The notes under the pieces are model-generated. The model saw only the letters and a list, made by a program, of their open reading frames with translations, was not told the origin of the DNA and made no database searches. The translations under genes were made by a program, and so were the position numbers. A stretch of DNA of 64,000 bases from Mycobacterium paragordonae (GTDB lineage Bacteria; Actinomycetota; Actinomycetes; Mycobacteriales; Mycobacteriaceae), in NCBI RefSeq assembly GCF_003614435.1, contig NZ_CP025546.1, forward strand, positions 2,914,001-2,978,000, in the 5' to 3' direction. Below are positions 1 through 9,575 of the stretch, piece after piece (position 1 is the first letter of the stretch; the number at the start of each line of letters is the position of its first letter).

Positions 1-2113
1 CGGGGCCGCGGCGGAACGCGACGATGTGGTCGCCGGCCTGACCCGCGGCGAGCACCGGCACGTAGTCGCCGTGCAGGAAGCAGTCCGGCCGTGAGCGCCG
101 CAGCCGAAGCGCCGTCGTGACCACGCGAATCTTCGGGTGCTGCAGGTCTTTCAGTGCACTGCGGCGGGCCGCGTAGTCGACCTCGCGGCGGTTGTCGGGG
201 TCGACCAGGCTGTCGTCCCACAACTCGGTGCCCTGGTACACGTCGGGGATGCCCGGCACGGTCAGCGCAAGCAGCTTCTGCCCCAGTGCGTCGCTGGCGG
301 CGTGCGGGTTGAGTTGCCCGACGAGTTTGGTCAGTTCGCCGGCCACCGGCCCATCGAGCACGGCATCCAGCCAACGGTGCACGGCGCCTTCGAAGTCGGA
401 GTCCGGGTCGTTCCACGACGTGTGCCAGGCGGCCTCGCGAATCGCCTTCTCGGCGTAGGAATGCAACCGGTCGCGCAGTTCCCCGGTGACCTCGCCGCTC
501 ACCGGCCAGACACCGAAGATGTTCTGCCACAGGAACTGTCCGGTCGCGGGATCGGGAGACGGTGCGTGGGTCTCCCAGCGGCCGAGGAATTCCGTCCACA
601 ACGACGGCACCTGCGACAGCACCCCGATCCGGGCCCGCACATCCTCACCGCGTTTGGTGTCGTGCGTGGTCAGCGTCGTCATGGCCGAGGGCCACAGCCG
701 GGCCCGGGTGGCCGAACTCTGGTGGAATTCGGCGGCGCCGACACCGAACCGGTGCGGTTCGCCGCCGACCTCGTTGAGCGATACCAGGCGGGCGTCGCGG
801 TAGAACAGGCAGTCTTCGACCGCCTTCGCCGTCACCGCGCCGCACAGTTGCTGCAGGCGGGTGGCGGGTTCACCGCCGCGGGCCAGTGCCGCGGCCACCA
901 CGGCCAGCGCTGGACCTAGGTCGGGTTGCGCGGCTTGGGTTTTCGCCAGGGCGGTGGACAGGATCGCCGACAGCGACTGGTAGTCGCACCGGTAGACGTC
1001 GATGTGAGTCAGTAAAGCGGCCACCGCGTCGGGCAACCGCGGATCATCGGCACCCGCGGTCGCCACGATGCTGCGCCGCAGCCGGGCCAGCTCACTGCCC
1101 AGCGTGTCGGTGGCGGCGCGAATCTTCAGTTGCGCCAACATGTCCGGCATCGCGCCGTAATCCACCCCCGCGGACCCCACGAGTTCGGTCAGCGCGGCTT
1201 CGCCCCTCGGGTCGACGAAAAGTCCGCCCACCTCCCGCAGCACGTCGTAACCGGTGGTGCCGGCGACCGGCAGCGTGGGTTCCAGGGCCTCGTCAACGGC
1301 CAGGATCTTCTCGATCACGATCCAGGCCTCGGGTCCCACCAACTCGCGCAGCCAGATCAAATAGCTTGCCGGATCGGCCAATCCGTCGGGATGGTCGATC
1401 CGAACCCCGTCGACGATGCCCTCGCTGAACCAGCGCGCGACTTCCGCGTGGCTGGCGTCGAACACGCTGCGGTCCTCCTGCCGCAACCCGGCGAGCGAGG
1501 TGATCGAGAAGAACCGGCGGTATCCGACGACCCCGTTGCGCCACCCGACCAGGCGGTAGTGCTGGCGTTCGTGCACCTCGGGGCCGGCGCCGTTACCGGT
1601 GCCGGGGGCGATGGGAAGCGCCAGGTCGCCCAGTCGCAGCAGGTCGCCGTCCACGGTCAGATCGGCCGCGTCGTCGTCAGATCCCAACAACGGCAACACG
1701 ATTCGGCCCGCGTCGTCCAGCGTCCAATCGATGTCGAAGTATCCGGCGTATTCGGAGTCCCGCCCGTGCCGCAGAACATCCCACCACCAGGCGTTCTGCG
1801 CGGGCTGGTCGATTCCGACGTGATTGGGCACCACGTCGATCACCACGCCCATACCGCGGGCCTGCGCCGCCGACGACAACCGGGCCAGCCCCTCCGGGCC
1901 GCCGAGGTCCGACGACACCGTCGTCGGATCGGTGACGTCATAACCGTGCGAGGATCCACTGGTCGCGGTCAGCACGGGGGACAGGTAGACATGGGACACC
2001 CCGAGCTCATCGAGGTAGTCCAACAGGTTTTCAGCGTCGCCGAGGGTGAACGCGAAGCCACTGGACGCGCCGCGCAGCTGCAACCGGTAGGTTGCCGAGA
2101 CCGGAAAAGGCAT
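1..2113 (-). CDS. treY: Maltooligosyl trehalose synthase, 3' end missing
   Basis: Converts the reducing-end glucose of maltooligosaccharides to an alpha,alpha-1,1-linked trehalose unit, the first step of the TreY-TreZ trehalose pathway in the cytoplasm. About 704 codons are visible and the C-terminus lies beyond the left edge. GH13 landmarks can be read: DVVPNH near residue 95, VRIDHPDG with the presumed nucleophile Asp near 240, and IVIEK with the presumed acid Glu near 268. The ATG at 2113 lies three bases past the treX stop codon, so the two genes are co-transcribed and probably translationally coupled. treZ is expected next, outside the window, by M. tuberculosis order. The start and family are clear. 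Confidence 0.95.
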   Translation of the reverse strand, partial: MPFPVSATYRLQLRGASSGFAFTLGDAENLLDYLDELGVSHVYLSPVLTATSGSSHGYDVTDPTTVSSDLGGPEGLARLSSAAQARGMGVVIDVVPNHVGIDQPAQNAWWWDVLRHGRDSEYAGYFDIDWTLDDAGRIVLPLLGSDDDAADLTVDGDLLRLGDLALPIAPGTGNGAGPEVHERQHYRLVGWRNGVVGYRRFFSITSLAGLRQEDRSVFDASHAEVARWFSEGIVDGVRIDHPDGLADPASYLIWLRELVGPEAWIVIEKILAVDEALEPTLPVAGTTGYDVLREVGGLFVDPRGEAALTELVGSAGVDYGAMPDMLAQLKIRAATDTLGSELARLRRSIVATAGADDPRLPDAVAALLTHIDVYRCDYQSLSAILSTALAKTQAAQPDLGPALAVVAAALARGGEPATRLQQLCGAVTAKAVEDCLFYRDARLVSLNEVGGEPHRFGVGAAEFHQSSATRARLWPSAMTTLTTHDTKRGEDVRARIGVLSQVPSLWTEFLGRWETHAPSPDPATGQFLWQNIFGVWPVSGEVTGELRDRLHSYAEKAIREAAWHTSWNDPDSDFEGAVHRWLDAVLDGPVAGELTKLVGQLNPHAASDALGQKLLALTVPGIPDVYQGTELWDDSLVDPDNRREVDYAARRSALKDLQHPKIRVVTTALRLRRSRPDCFLHGDYVPVLAAGQAGDHIVAFRRGP

Positions 2114-2116
2114 ACG

Positions 2117-4315
2117 TCACAACGTCTTACGCAAGATGAGCACGGAGCGGCCGGGCAGCGCTACCTCGTCACCTTGATCGACCACCCGCTCGGCCACGCC
2201 GGTCGGGCTGGTGGTGTCCAGCTCCACTGTCCACTGCTGTGCATAGTCGCCGTGCGGCATGACAAATGTGACTTCCTGGTCGTGGGCGTTGAAACACAGC
2301 AGGAACGAGTCATCGACGATGCGTTCGCCACGGCGATTCGGTTCGGGGAGGGCCTGGCCATTGAGGAACACCGCGATGCTCTTGCCGAAATCGTTGTCCC
2401 AGTCCTGCTCGGTCATCTCCTGACCGGCCGGTGTCAGCCAGGCGATGTCGTGGATGTCGGCTTCACCGCTGCGGATGGGCCGGCCCCGGAGGAAGCGGCG
2501 CCGCCGAAAAACCGGATGCTTCTTACGAAGCCGCGTCACCTTGCGGGCGCAGGCCAACTGATCGGCGTTCTTCTCGACGAACGACCAATCCATCCAAGAC
2601 AACTCGGAGTCCTGGCAGTAGACGTTGTTGTTACCTGATTGCGTGCGCCCGATCTCATCGCCGTGGGAGATCATCGGGGTGCCCTGACTGACCATCAGCG
2701 TCGCCCAGAAGTTGCGCATCTGCTGGCAGCGCAGCGCCATGATGTCCGGGTCGTCGGTCGGGCCTTCCACGCCGCAGTTCCAGGACCGGTTGTGGCTCTC
2801 CCCGTCGCGGTTGTCTTCCCCGTTGGCGGCGTTGTGTTTTTCGTTGTAGGACACCAAGTCATGCATGGTGAAGCCGTCGTGGGCGGTGACGAAATTGATG
2901 CTGGCGCCGGGCCGCCGGCCGGTCGCCTCATACAGGTCCGACGACCCGGTCAGCCGGGAAGCGAACTCGCCGAGGGTTGCGGGCTCGCCCCGCCAGTAGT
3001 CGCGCACAGTGTCGCGGTATTTCCCGTTCCACTCGGTCCACAAACCTGGGAAATTCCCGACCTGGTAACCGCCTTCGCCGACATCCCACGGTTCGGCGAT
3101 CAACTTCACCTGGCTGACCACCGGATCCTGCTGGACCAGGTCGAAAAACGCTGACAGCCGGTCGACGTCATAGAACTCGCGGGCCAGGGTGGCCGCCAGG
3201 TCGAACCGGAAACCGTCGACGTGCATCTCGAGCACCCAGTAGCGCAGCGAGTCCATGATGAGCTGCAGGGTGTGCGGGTGCCGCACGTTCAGGCTGTTGC
3301 CGGTGCCGGTGAAATCTTTGTAGTGCCGAAGGTCACCGTCGACCAGGCGGTAGTAGGCGGCGTTGTCGATGCCGCGGAAGTTGATCGTCGGGCCGAGTTG
3401 GTTTCCTTCGGCGGTGTGGTTGTAGACGACGTCGAGGATCACCTCGATGTTGGCCTCGTGGAAGGTGCGCACCATGGCCTTGAATTCGGCGACGGCCCCG
3501 CCCGGTTTGCGAGTGGCCGCGTATTGATAGTGCGGGGCAAGGAAGCCGAATGTGTTGTAGCCCCAGTAGTTTCGCAGTCCCAGGTCTACCAGCCGGTGGT
3601 CGTGCATGAACTGGTGCACCGGCATCAGCTCGATGGCGGTGACGTTCAGGGACTTCAGGTGGTCGATGATCACCGGGTGCGCCAGGCCGGCATACGTGCC
3701 GCGCAGCTCGTGCGGGATGCCGGGATGGGTTTGGGTCATGCCCTTGACGTGCGCTTCGTAGATGATGGTTTCGTGATACGGCGTGCCCGGCGCCCGGTCG
3801 GAGGCCCAGTCGAAGAACGGGTTGATCACCACGCTGGTCATGGTGTGACCCAGCGAATCGACCATCGGGGGAGTACCGGTTTCGGACGGATCCTCCGCCG
3901 CCACCGCGAGGTCGTAGGAGAACAGCGCCTGGCTGAAATCGAAGTCCCCGACGAAGGATTTGCCGTAGGGGTCGAGCAACAACTTGCTCGGATCACACCG
4001 GTGCCCGGCCGCCGGATCGAACGGCCCGTGTACCCGGAACCCGTAGCGTTGTCCGGGCGTGACGGTCGGGAGGTAGCAGTGCCATATGTAGCCGTCGACC
4101 TCGTCGAGGTTTATCCGGGTTTCGCTGCCGTCGCGGTCGATCAGGCACAACTCGACCCGGTCGGCGACTTCGGAGAACAGCGAAAAGTTGGTCCCGGCAC
4201 CGTCGTAGGTGGCGCCAAGCGGAAATGGGGCCCCGGGCCACACCGTCACCAGCTCGGGCGAGCCGTCCGCGCCGTCATATGAACTCTCGTTCCCACGCTC
4301 CGTCGACGACATCAC
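2117..4315 (-). CDS. treX: Glycogen debranching enzyme (isoamylase type)
   Basis: Hydrolyses alpha-1,6 branches of glycogen and so supplies linear maltodextrins to TreY and TreZ. The product has 732 residues. An N-terminal CBM48-like region (residues 28-120) precedes a GH13 barrel with DVVYNH near 295-300, the nucleophile motif DGFRFD (Asp near 372), the acid motif AEPWD (Glu near 408) and AHDGF (Asp near 480). GTG at 4315 is directly followed by ATG at 4312; either may start, and an AGGG lies just upstream. It is the first gene of treX-treY and ends three bases before treY. The family assignment is secure, and the pathway role follows from the operon. Confidence 0.95.
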   Translation of the reverse strand: MMSSTERGNESSYDGADGSPELVTVWPGAPFPLGATYDGAGTNFSLFSEVADRVELCLIDRDGSETRINLDEVDGYIWHCYLPTVTPGQRYGFRVHGPFDPAAGHRCDPSKLLLDPYGKSFVGDFDFSQALFSYDLAVAAEDPSETGTPPMVDSLGHTMTSVVINPFFDWASDRAPGTPYHETIIYEAHVKGMTQTHPGIPHELRGTYAGLAHPVIIDHLKSLNVTAIELMPVHQFMHDHRLVDLGLRNYWGYNTFGFLAPHYQYAATRKPGGAVAEFKAMVRTFHEANIEVILDVVYNHTAEGNQLGPTINFRGIDNAAYYRLVDGDLRHYKDFTGTGNSLNVRHPHTLQLIMDSLRYWVLEMHVDGFRFDLAATLAREFYDVDRLSAFFDLVQQDPVVSQVKLIAEPWDVGEGGYQVGNFPGLWTEWNGKYRDTVRDYWRGEPATLGEFASRLTGSSDLYEATGRRPGASINFVTAHDGFTMHDLVSYNEKHNAANGEDNRDGESHNRSWNCGVEGPTDDPDIMALRCQQMRNFWATLMVSQGTPMISHGDEIGRTQSGNNNVYCQDSELSWMDWSFVEKNADQLACARKVTRLRKKHPVFRRRRFLRGRPIRSGEADIHDIAWLTPAGQEMTEQDWDNDFGKSIAVFLNGQALPEPNRRGERIVDDSFLLCFNAHDQEVTFVMPHGDYAQQWTVELDTTSPTGVAERVVDQGDEVALPGRSVLILRKTL

Positions 4316-4351
4316 TCGACCCTATCGGTGTCCGCTGTCCTGGGAGGCTTG

Positions 4352-6499
4352 TCACCACCAACCGGTGATCGCCGCGATCTGCCGCCCGAGTTCGGGCGCC
4401 AGAGTCCGCATGTAGGTCGGCGTCAGGTGGTGAGGATCTCGGTAGATCAACACGTTTCCCTCAACCGCCCGGCAGGTGTCGGGCCGGCAGATCGCGTCCG
4501 ACAAGTCGATGGGCTTCAGCAGCGGGAACTGCGCGACGAAGTCCAGGGTGCCGTTGTGGTCGGACAGCAGATCGGACCGCTTGACCCCGCAGGACTCCGA
4601 ATTGCCGGCCTTGGCCAGGCAGTCCGCGGGATTGAAGGGTTGTCCGTCCTTGACCAGCCACGGCGTATCCCGGACCCCGAGGATGGGAATGTTGTTGTCG
4701 GACAACGTTTGCCAGATCCCGATGTAGGTGGCTGGCATCACGTCCCCGGACCTGATGTTCCAGGGCCGGGTCGACGTGGTGAACACGTAGTCGGGTCGAT
4801 CGGTGACCAGCTTGGCCATCGTCGTCTCGACCCACTGCCGGCATTGGGGATAGGGCGCGTTGTTGCCCATGATCAGCGGCACCTGTTCGGTGGACAACGC
4901 GCAGCCCATCTTGAGGTAGGTCACCACTTTGAAGTGGTGCAGCCGACCGAGCAGGTCCAGTGCGGGAAGCCAATGTTCGGCATGCGATCCGCCCGCCAGC
5001 GCGATGGTCCGGGGCGCATCGTTGTCGCCGTAGGTGCAGTTCACCACGGTCGGGTTGACGAAGTCGCTGATGCACCCGTCCCGGGTGGAGGCGGGAAGAT
5101 CTTCCTTGACTTCCAGCACGGTTGGCCGCATCCGGAGTTTCGGCACCCGCACGTGGTTCACCAAGGCTCGCGCGCCCGGGTAGTCGGCGGCGCTGAGTCC
5201 GCTGAGTTCTTTGCCGCCGGCGCGTTCGGCGACCAGGTGTTCGCGCCAGGTGAACGACGTCGCGGTCAGCGTGACACCCAGCAGCGCCACCACCGATCCC
5301 AGCGCGATCGTCGGCCGCCGCCACCGCAGTCGCCAGGGCACCGGCGCGGCCGGTGCCGTAGTTGCCCGGTAGCGCAACGGGTCTTCGACGTGCCGGGTGG
5401 TCAGGTACGCCAGCACGCCCGACACCAGCAGCACGCCGAGACCCTCGAAGAAGTTGGCTTGGCGATGGCCGGTGTAGGAGAGCCAGAAGATCAACAGCGG
5501 CCAGTGCCACAGGTACAGGGAATAGGCCATCGCGCCCAGCGTCACCAGCGGCCCGACCGCCAACACACGGTTGGGCAGGGGCATCCGGCCGCGTGTGGCC
5601 GGGTCGGCGGCCATGTTGGCCCCGGCCATGATCATCAGCATCGCGGCGCCGACCGGCACCAGCGCCCACGGGCCGGGGAACTCCTGCACGCCGTTGATCA
5701 GGGCACCGCAGGACAGGATCGCCGCCAGCGCCACCGTGGCGACCACCGTCCGCAGCCACATCGGCCAGCGGATGTACGGGATCACGGCGCCTACCAGCGC
5801 GCCCAGCAGCAGTTCCCACGCTCGCGCGAAGCTGTTGTAGTACGCGGTCGCCTGGTAGGCGTGGTGGGCGATGATCGCGTACCCGAACGACGCGACCGTC
5901 AGTGCACTGAGCAGCACCACGAACGCTGTGCGCACGTGCTTGCCAAGAAGCCGGCCCAGGTAGGCGACGGCGGCGACGAGCACCAGGAACGCCACATAGA
6001 ACTGGCCCTGCACCGACATCGACCAGATGTGCTGCAACGGGCTGACCGACTCGCCGGCGCGCAGGTAGTCCGCCGCCGAGTTGGCCAGTTCCCAGTTCTG
6101 GTAGTAGCCGAGGCTGGCGAGGCTCTGGTCGGCGAACGCTTCCCAGCGGGTCTGCGGCTGGATCAGTACGGTGAGTAGTGCGCACGCGGCCAGCACCACG
6201 ACCAGCGCGGGCAGCAGCCGGCGGATGAGCCGGACCACCTCGGTCGCCGGGGACAACCTCCCCCCCAGCCCCGCGCGCAACACCTTGCCGCCGAAGAAGA
6301 ACCCGGACAACGCCAGGAACACGTCAACGCCGCCGGACACCCGGCCGAACCAGATGTGAAATACGGCGACCAGAGCGATCGCGATGCCGCGCAGACCGTC
6401 GAGATCGTGCCGGTAGAAACCGGCCGCGCGCGTGCCCATTCCGGCGGATTGCCTGGTGGCAGCCGGGGTCGGAGGCGGTGACGGTGTCGGCATGGTCAC
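4352..6499 (-). CDS. Membrane acyltransferase-3 with C-terminal SGNH domain
   Basis: This 715-residue protein resembles Rv1565c and the OafA/YrhL family, which O-acylate envelope glycans or glycolipids. Residues about 25-400 hold many hydrophobic helices typical of acyltransferase-3, starting with YRHDLDGLRG, the conserved entry motif with the catalytic-type His. Residues about 410-715 form an extracytoplasmic SGNH-like domain. Its block I reads LAGGSHAEHW, so the usual GDSH is GGSH here, and the late motif DPHHLT supplies a plausible Asp-x-His pair. Starts are GTG at 6499 or ATG at 6493. It follows ripD on the same strand but a terminator-like hairpin separates them. The acceptor substrate is unknown. 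Confidence 0.88.
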   Translation of the reverse strand: MTMPTPSPPPTPAATRQSAGMGTRAAGFYRHDLDGLRGIAIALVAVFHIWFGRVSGGVDVFLALSGFFFGGKVLRAGLGGRLSPATEVVRLIRRLLPALVVVLAACALLTVLIQPQTRWEAFADQSLASLGYYQNWELANSAADYLRAGESVSPLQHIWSMSVQGQFYVAFLVLVAAVAYLGRLLGKHVRTAFVVLLSALTVASFGYAIIAHHAYQATAYYNSFARAWELLLGALVGAVIPYIRWPMWLRTVVATVALAAILSCGALINGVQEFPGPWALVPVGAAMLMIMAGANMAADPATRGRMPLPNRVLAVGPLVTLGAMAYSLYLWHWPLLIFWLSYTGHRQANFFEGLGVLLVSGVLAYLTTRHVEDPLRYRATTAPAAPVPWRLRWRRPTIALGSVVALLGVTLTATSFTWREHLVAERAGGKELSGLSAADYPGARALVNHVRVPKLRMRPTVLEVKEDLPASTRDGCISDFVNPTVVNCTYGDNDAPRTIALAGGSHAEHWLPALDLLGRLHHFKVVTYLKMGCALSTEQVPLIMGNNAPYPQCRQWVETTMAKLVTDRPDYVFTTSTRPWNIRSGDVMPATYIGIWQTLSDNNIPILGVRDTPWLVKDGQPFNPADCLAKAGNSESCGVKRSDLLSDHNGTLDFVAQFPLLKPIDLSDAICRPDTCRAVEGNVLIYRDPHHLTPTYMRTLAPELGRQIAAITGWW

Positions 6500-6512
6500 C
6501 GCTAACTTACCG

Positions 6513-6548
6513 AAAACCGCCGCCTGCTCCTTTCGGGAGCAAGCGGCG
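6513..6548 (-). terminator. Intrinsic-type terminator after ripD
   Basis: On the minus strand a 12-bp stem (one G-U pair) with the loop CGAAA or similar is followed by a TTTT run at 6516-6513. It lies about 33 bases past the ripD stop codon and just upstream of the acyltransferase gene, so it likely ends or attenuates the ripD transcript. This is read directly from the complementary arms at 6517-6530 and 6535-6548. Confidence 0.6.
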
Positions 6549-6580
6549 GCTGGGGAGATCCCGCGAACGTTCCGGGCTTT

Positions 6581-7453
6581 TTACCGCGGAGCGGTGACGG
6601 CGGGGGCCGGTTGCGCCGGCATCAGCTGCAGCGGCGGCTGCGGTGTCGGAACCAGGGGAGCCGCCGGCTGGGGGATCACCTGCTGCAGCGGCGGCTGAAG
6701 CGCTTGCTGCTGCAATGGTGCCTGCTGCACCGGGGCCTGTTGGCCGGGGACTGTCTGCGCCGGGGCCTGTTGGCCGGGGACCGTCTGGGCCGGGGCTTGC
6801 TGGCCGGGGACCGCTTGGGCCGGGGCTTGCTGGCCGGGAATGGTCTGGGCCGGGGCTTGCTGGCCGGGGATGGTCTGGGCCGGCGCCTGCTGGCCGGGCA
6901 CCGTCTGGGCCGGGGCTTGCGGCGCCGGCTGCACCGGCCCCGTCTGCAACGAGTTGGTCCCCAGGATGCGGACCAGGTACGGCGACATGCCGCTGGCCCG
7001 AACGGGCGAGACCTGCACGACGTCACCGACCTCGAGCATCTGACCGTTTCCGAGGTACATCGCGACGCTCTGGGTGCCTTCGGGGCCGTAGAAGATCAAG
7101 TCGGCCTTGCGGGCCTGCTGGGGCAGCACCCGCTCGCCGACCCGGTACATCTGGCCCGAGGAACGCGGCAGCTTCAGCCCGGCGCCGGCGTAGGCGTACT
7201 GCATGAGGCCCGAGGCGTCGAAACCGACGGTGTTGATGCCCGAACCGGTCCCGCGGGTGGGGCCGGTAACACCGCCGCCGGCCCACGAGAACGGGACGCC
7301 GCGCTGCGAGAGTCCGCGCGCGATCACGGTGTCGGCCATCTGTTGGTAGTCATTGCTGCGGGTGTACGGATCAGCGGAGGCTGTCACCGCGACAGTCGCC
7401 ATCGGCGCCACGAACATCACCAGCCCGATCGCGAAGGCGTAAGCGCGTTTCAT
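6581..7453 (-). CDS. ripD: Secreted NlpC/P60-fold protein, catalytically degenerate (RipD-like)
   Basis: A 290-residue exported peptidoglycan-binding protein of the NlpC/P60 fold. Residues 1-27 are a signal peptide ending ASA. The NlpC/P60 domain spans about 30-165. At the catalytic Cys position the sequence reads FDASGL (usually DCSG), and at the His position QSVAMY (usually HVAI), so both key residues are replaced, as in M. tuberculosis RipD (Rv1566c), which binds but does not cleave peptidoglycan. The C-terminus from about 170 is a Pro/Gln/Ala tail of 10-residue units of the form [19 protein letters not shown] Shine-Dalgarno precedes the ATG. The role in binding the cell wall is inferred from the family. 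Confidence 0.93.
   Translation of the reverse strand: MKRAYAFAIGLVMFVAPMATVAVTASADPYTRSNDYQQMADTVIARGLSQRGVPFSWAGGGVTGPTRGTGSGINTVGFDASGLMQYAYAGAGLKLPRSSGQMYRVGERVLPQQARKADLIFYGPEGTQSVAMYLGNGQMLEVGDVVQVSPVRASGMSPYLVRILGTNSLQTGPVQPAPQAPAQTVPGQQAPAQTIPGQQAPAQTIPGQQAPAQAVPGQQAPAQTVPGQQAPAQTVPGQQAPVQQAPLQQQALQPPLQQVIPQPAAPLVPTPQPPLQLMPAQPAPAVTAPR
6730..6923. repeat. 30-bp tandem repeat inside ripD
   Basis: Six full 30-bp units begin at 6730, 6760, 6790, 6820, 6850 and 6880, followed by a partial unit to 6923. Each encodes one decapeptide (GQQAPAQT/A-V/I-P). Differences between units are mostly silent or V/I/A changes, so the unit number is likely to vary between strains. Confidence 0.9.
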
Positions 7454-7777
7454 TTCGTTCCCTCGTTTCCTGGGGCCGGGTGGCCCCTCTGTGCCTCAGC
7501 GCGGTGACCGCGCGCATCCGCGCCGTTCAGTTGCGAAGGGCCGCCTCTTCGGGGCCGAGCGCCGCTGGACTTGATGGCGTGAGCCGTTCGGGTTAGCCCG
7601 AGTGAAATCACACCAGTCACTACAGACACTTTGACAACAGAGATAAGTGACCGCCAGAGGGGCGAAACATTATTTGTAGGAACGTGACCGGACGGTGATT
7701 GAGAGGCTCAATCCCGTGATGCCAGTTGTGATTTCGGTCTCATAGACGTTGCTGGCGCGTGATGTTGCGCGAGCGTG
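7454..7777. other. Gene-free leader region upstream of ripD
   Basis: No open frame is supported in these 324 bases. The half next to ripD is GC-rich with several short inverted repeats (for example around 7505-7560), and the distal part (7600-7740) is relatively AT-rich and probably holds the ripD promoter. I looked for a ydaO/c-di-AMP riboswitch, which occurs upstream of some cell-wall hydrolase genes, and could not match its conserved blocks. Confidence 0.4.
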
Positions 7778-8185
7778 TCAGCGGCCGAACGTGTTGCTGA
7801 AATCCGTCAGGGCCCGGCACACAACCGAGGCCAGGCTGAGCACGCCGACCGCGACGATCGGCCAGAAGGACATGAACCATCCCTTCACCAGCGACACGAA
7901 CGGGCCGAGCAGCGCGGCGGTCCCGGCCGCGCCGATACCGCCCCACATCAGCGGGTAGATGTAGAAGTTCAACCCGAACGGCACCATGGGGCAGTCGTCA
8001 CCCTGGCAGACGTTGTCGGTGAAAGAGAACAGCCGCGTCGGCCAGCTGGTCAGCGTGACCGCGGCGATCAGCAACGCCAGCAGCACGAACATTGTGATGA
8101 CATCCCAGGGCACCAAGCGCAGCCTGATGATTCGCGGTCCCTCGACCTCCTGATCCGCGTCTTGGGACTGATCCGGTGCTGCCAT
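7778..8185 (-). CDS. Small conserved membrane protein (Rv1567c-like)
   Basis: About 135 residues with the ATG at 8185; the frame stays open to 8227, with further starts at 8194 and 8227. A charged N-terminus (to about 25) is followed by four hydrophobic segments, near residues 28-48, 60-80, 82-98 and 100-120. CQGDDC between the first two helices could form a disulfide outside the membrane. It matches Rv1567c in position and type; no function is known. The shorter start is preferred because it leaves the divergent bioA control region (8186-8246) free, including a candidate BioQ site. Confidence 0.75.
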   Translation of the reverse strand: MAAPDQSQDADQEVEGPRIIRLRLVPWDVITMFVLLALLIAAVTLTSWPTRLFSFTDNVCQGDDCPMVPFGLNFYIYPLMWGGIGAAGTAALLGPFVSLVKGWFMSFWPIVAVGVLSLASVVCRALTDFSNTFGR

Positions 8186-8203
8186 GCCCTGCATGCTTCC
8201 CGA

Positions 8204-8216
8204 TGAACGGGTTTTC
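8204..8216 (+). promoter_or_regulatory. Candidate BioQ operator upstream of bioA
   Basis: TGAAC-GGG-TTTTC lies 31-43 bases upstream of the bioA start. The same TGAAC-N3-(A/T)TTTC pattern occurs upstream of bioB (15809-15821). BioQ, the TetR-family biotin repressor of corynebacteria and mycobacteria, uses a TGAAC-N3 half-site, so a shared operator is plausible. This is inferred from two sites only. Confidence 0.4.
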
Positions 8217-8246
8217 TGCGACCGCAACCGACTAAGGTCGGCTTTC

Positions 8247-9569
8247 GTGGCTTCTATGCCAGTGGCCGGACAAGCGGATCCCGGGTTGACGCCCGCGCAG
8301 ATCAGCGCGATCGATGCCGCTCACCTGTGGCATCCCTACAGCACGATCGGCAGCGAAGCGATACCGCCGGTGGTGGCTGTCGCCGCGCGCGGCGCCTGGC
8401 TCACGCTGATCCGCGACGACCACCCGGTCCAGGTGCTGGACGCGATGAGCTCGTGGTGGACCGCCATTCACGGCCACGGACACCCGGTGCTGGATGCGGC
8501 GATGACCGCACAGCTCGGCACCATGAACCACGTCATGTTCGGTGGTCTGACGCACGAGCCGGCGGCCTGGCTGGCCCAACTGCTGGTGGAGATCACCCCC
8601 GCCGGGCTGGACACCGTGTTCTTCAGCGACTCCGGGTCGGTGTCGGTGGAGGTCGCGGTCAAGATGGCGCTGCAGTACTGGCGCAGCCTGGACCAACCGG
8701 CCAAGCATCGCCTGATGACGTGGCGTGGCGGCTACCACGGCGACACCTTCACGCCGATGAGCGTCTGTGACCCCGACGGAGGTATGCACTCGCTGTGGGC
8801 CGACGTGCTGGTTCCGCAGGTCTTCGCCCCGCAGGTGCCGCGCGACTACGACCCCGCCTACAGCGCGGCATTCGAGGCTCAACTTGCCGACCACGCCGCC
8901 GAACTGGCCGCCGTCATCGTCGAGCCCGTGGTGCAGGGGGCGGGCGGGATGCGCTTCCACGACCCGAGTTACCTCTGCGACCTGGCCGACATCTGCCGTC
9001 GTCACCGGGTGCTGCTCATCTTCGATGAGATCGCCACCGGCTTCGGTCGCACCGGTGAGCTGTTCGCCGCCGACCACGCCGGTGTCAGCCCGGACATCAT
9101 GTGCGTCGGCAAGGCCCTCACCGGCGGGTATCTCAGCCTGGCCGCGACCCTGTGCAGCACGGACATCGCCCACACCATCAGCGGCGGCACCGCCGGCGCC
9201 CTGATGCACGGGCCGACGTTCATGGCCAACCCACTGGCGTGCGCGGTGTCGGTGGCCAGCGTCGAGGTGTTGCTGGGCCAGGACTGGCGATCCCGTGTCG
9301 CCGAGATCGCGGACGGGCTGACCGACGGACTGGAACCGGCCCGCGCGCTGCCAGGCGTGACGGACGTGCGGGTGTGCGGGGGCATCGGCGTCATCGAATG
9401 CGACCGGGCGGTGGATCTGGCGGTGGCGACGCCGGCGGCGCTGGACTGCGGGGTGTGGCTGCGCCCGTTCCGCAATCTCGTGTACGCGATGCCGCCGTAT
9501 GTCTGCACGTCCGACGAGATCGCTCAGATCACCTCGGCGATGGTCAACGTTGCGCGGCTCGTAGTCTGA
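8247..9569 (+). CDS. bioA: Adenosylmethionine-8-amino-7-oxononanoate aminotransferase
   Basis: A PLP enzyme that transfers the amino group of SAM to KAPA, giving DAPA, the third-from-last step of biotin synthesis. The product has 440 residues from GTG at 8247 (an AAGG lies nine bases upstream); ATG at 8256 is an alternative, and the longer frame from 8184 would run through the control region. Seen: the aromatic HLWHPYS start, SSWW, the [12 protein letters not shown] block, and GKALTGG with the PLP lysine near 289. It is the first gene of bioA-bioF-bioD. The family match is essentially certain. Confidence 0.97.
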   Translation: MASMPVAGQADPGLTPAQISAIDAAHLWHPYSTIGSEAIPPVVAVAARGAWLTLIRDDHPVQVLDAMSSWWTAIHGHGHPVLDAAMTAQLGTMNHVMFGGLTHEPAAWLAQLLVEITPAGLDTVFFSDSGSVSVEVAVKMALQYWRSLDQPAKHRLMTWRGGYHGDTFTPMSVCDPDGGMHSLWADVLVPQVFAPQVPRDYDPAYSAAFEAQLADHAAELAAVIVEPVVQGAGGMRFHDPSYLCDLADICRRHRVLLIFDEIATGFGRTGELFAADHAGVSPDIMCVGKALTGGYLSLAATLCSTDIAHTISGGTAGALMHGPTFMANPLACAVSVASVEVLLGQDWRSRVAEIADGLTDGLEPARALPGVTDVRVCGGIGVIECDRAVDLAVATPAALDCGVWLRPFRNLVYAMPPYVCTSDEIAQITSAMVNVARLVV

Positions 9570-9575
9570 TCAGCG

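Noticed and set aside
7454..7777. c-di-AMP (ydaO) riboswitch upstream of ripD
   Set aside because: The family does occur before wall-hydrolase genes, but I could not find its conserved sequence blocks here. A covariance-model search would settle it.
8232..9209. Minus-strand open frame inside bioA
   Set aside because: It is a shadow of bioA with a composition typical of reverse-frame reading (His, Gln, Arg, Gly) and no start signal.
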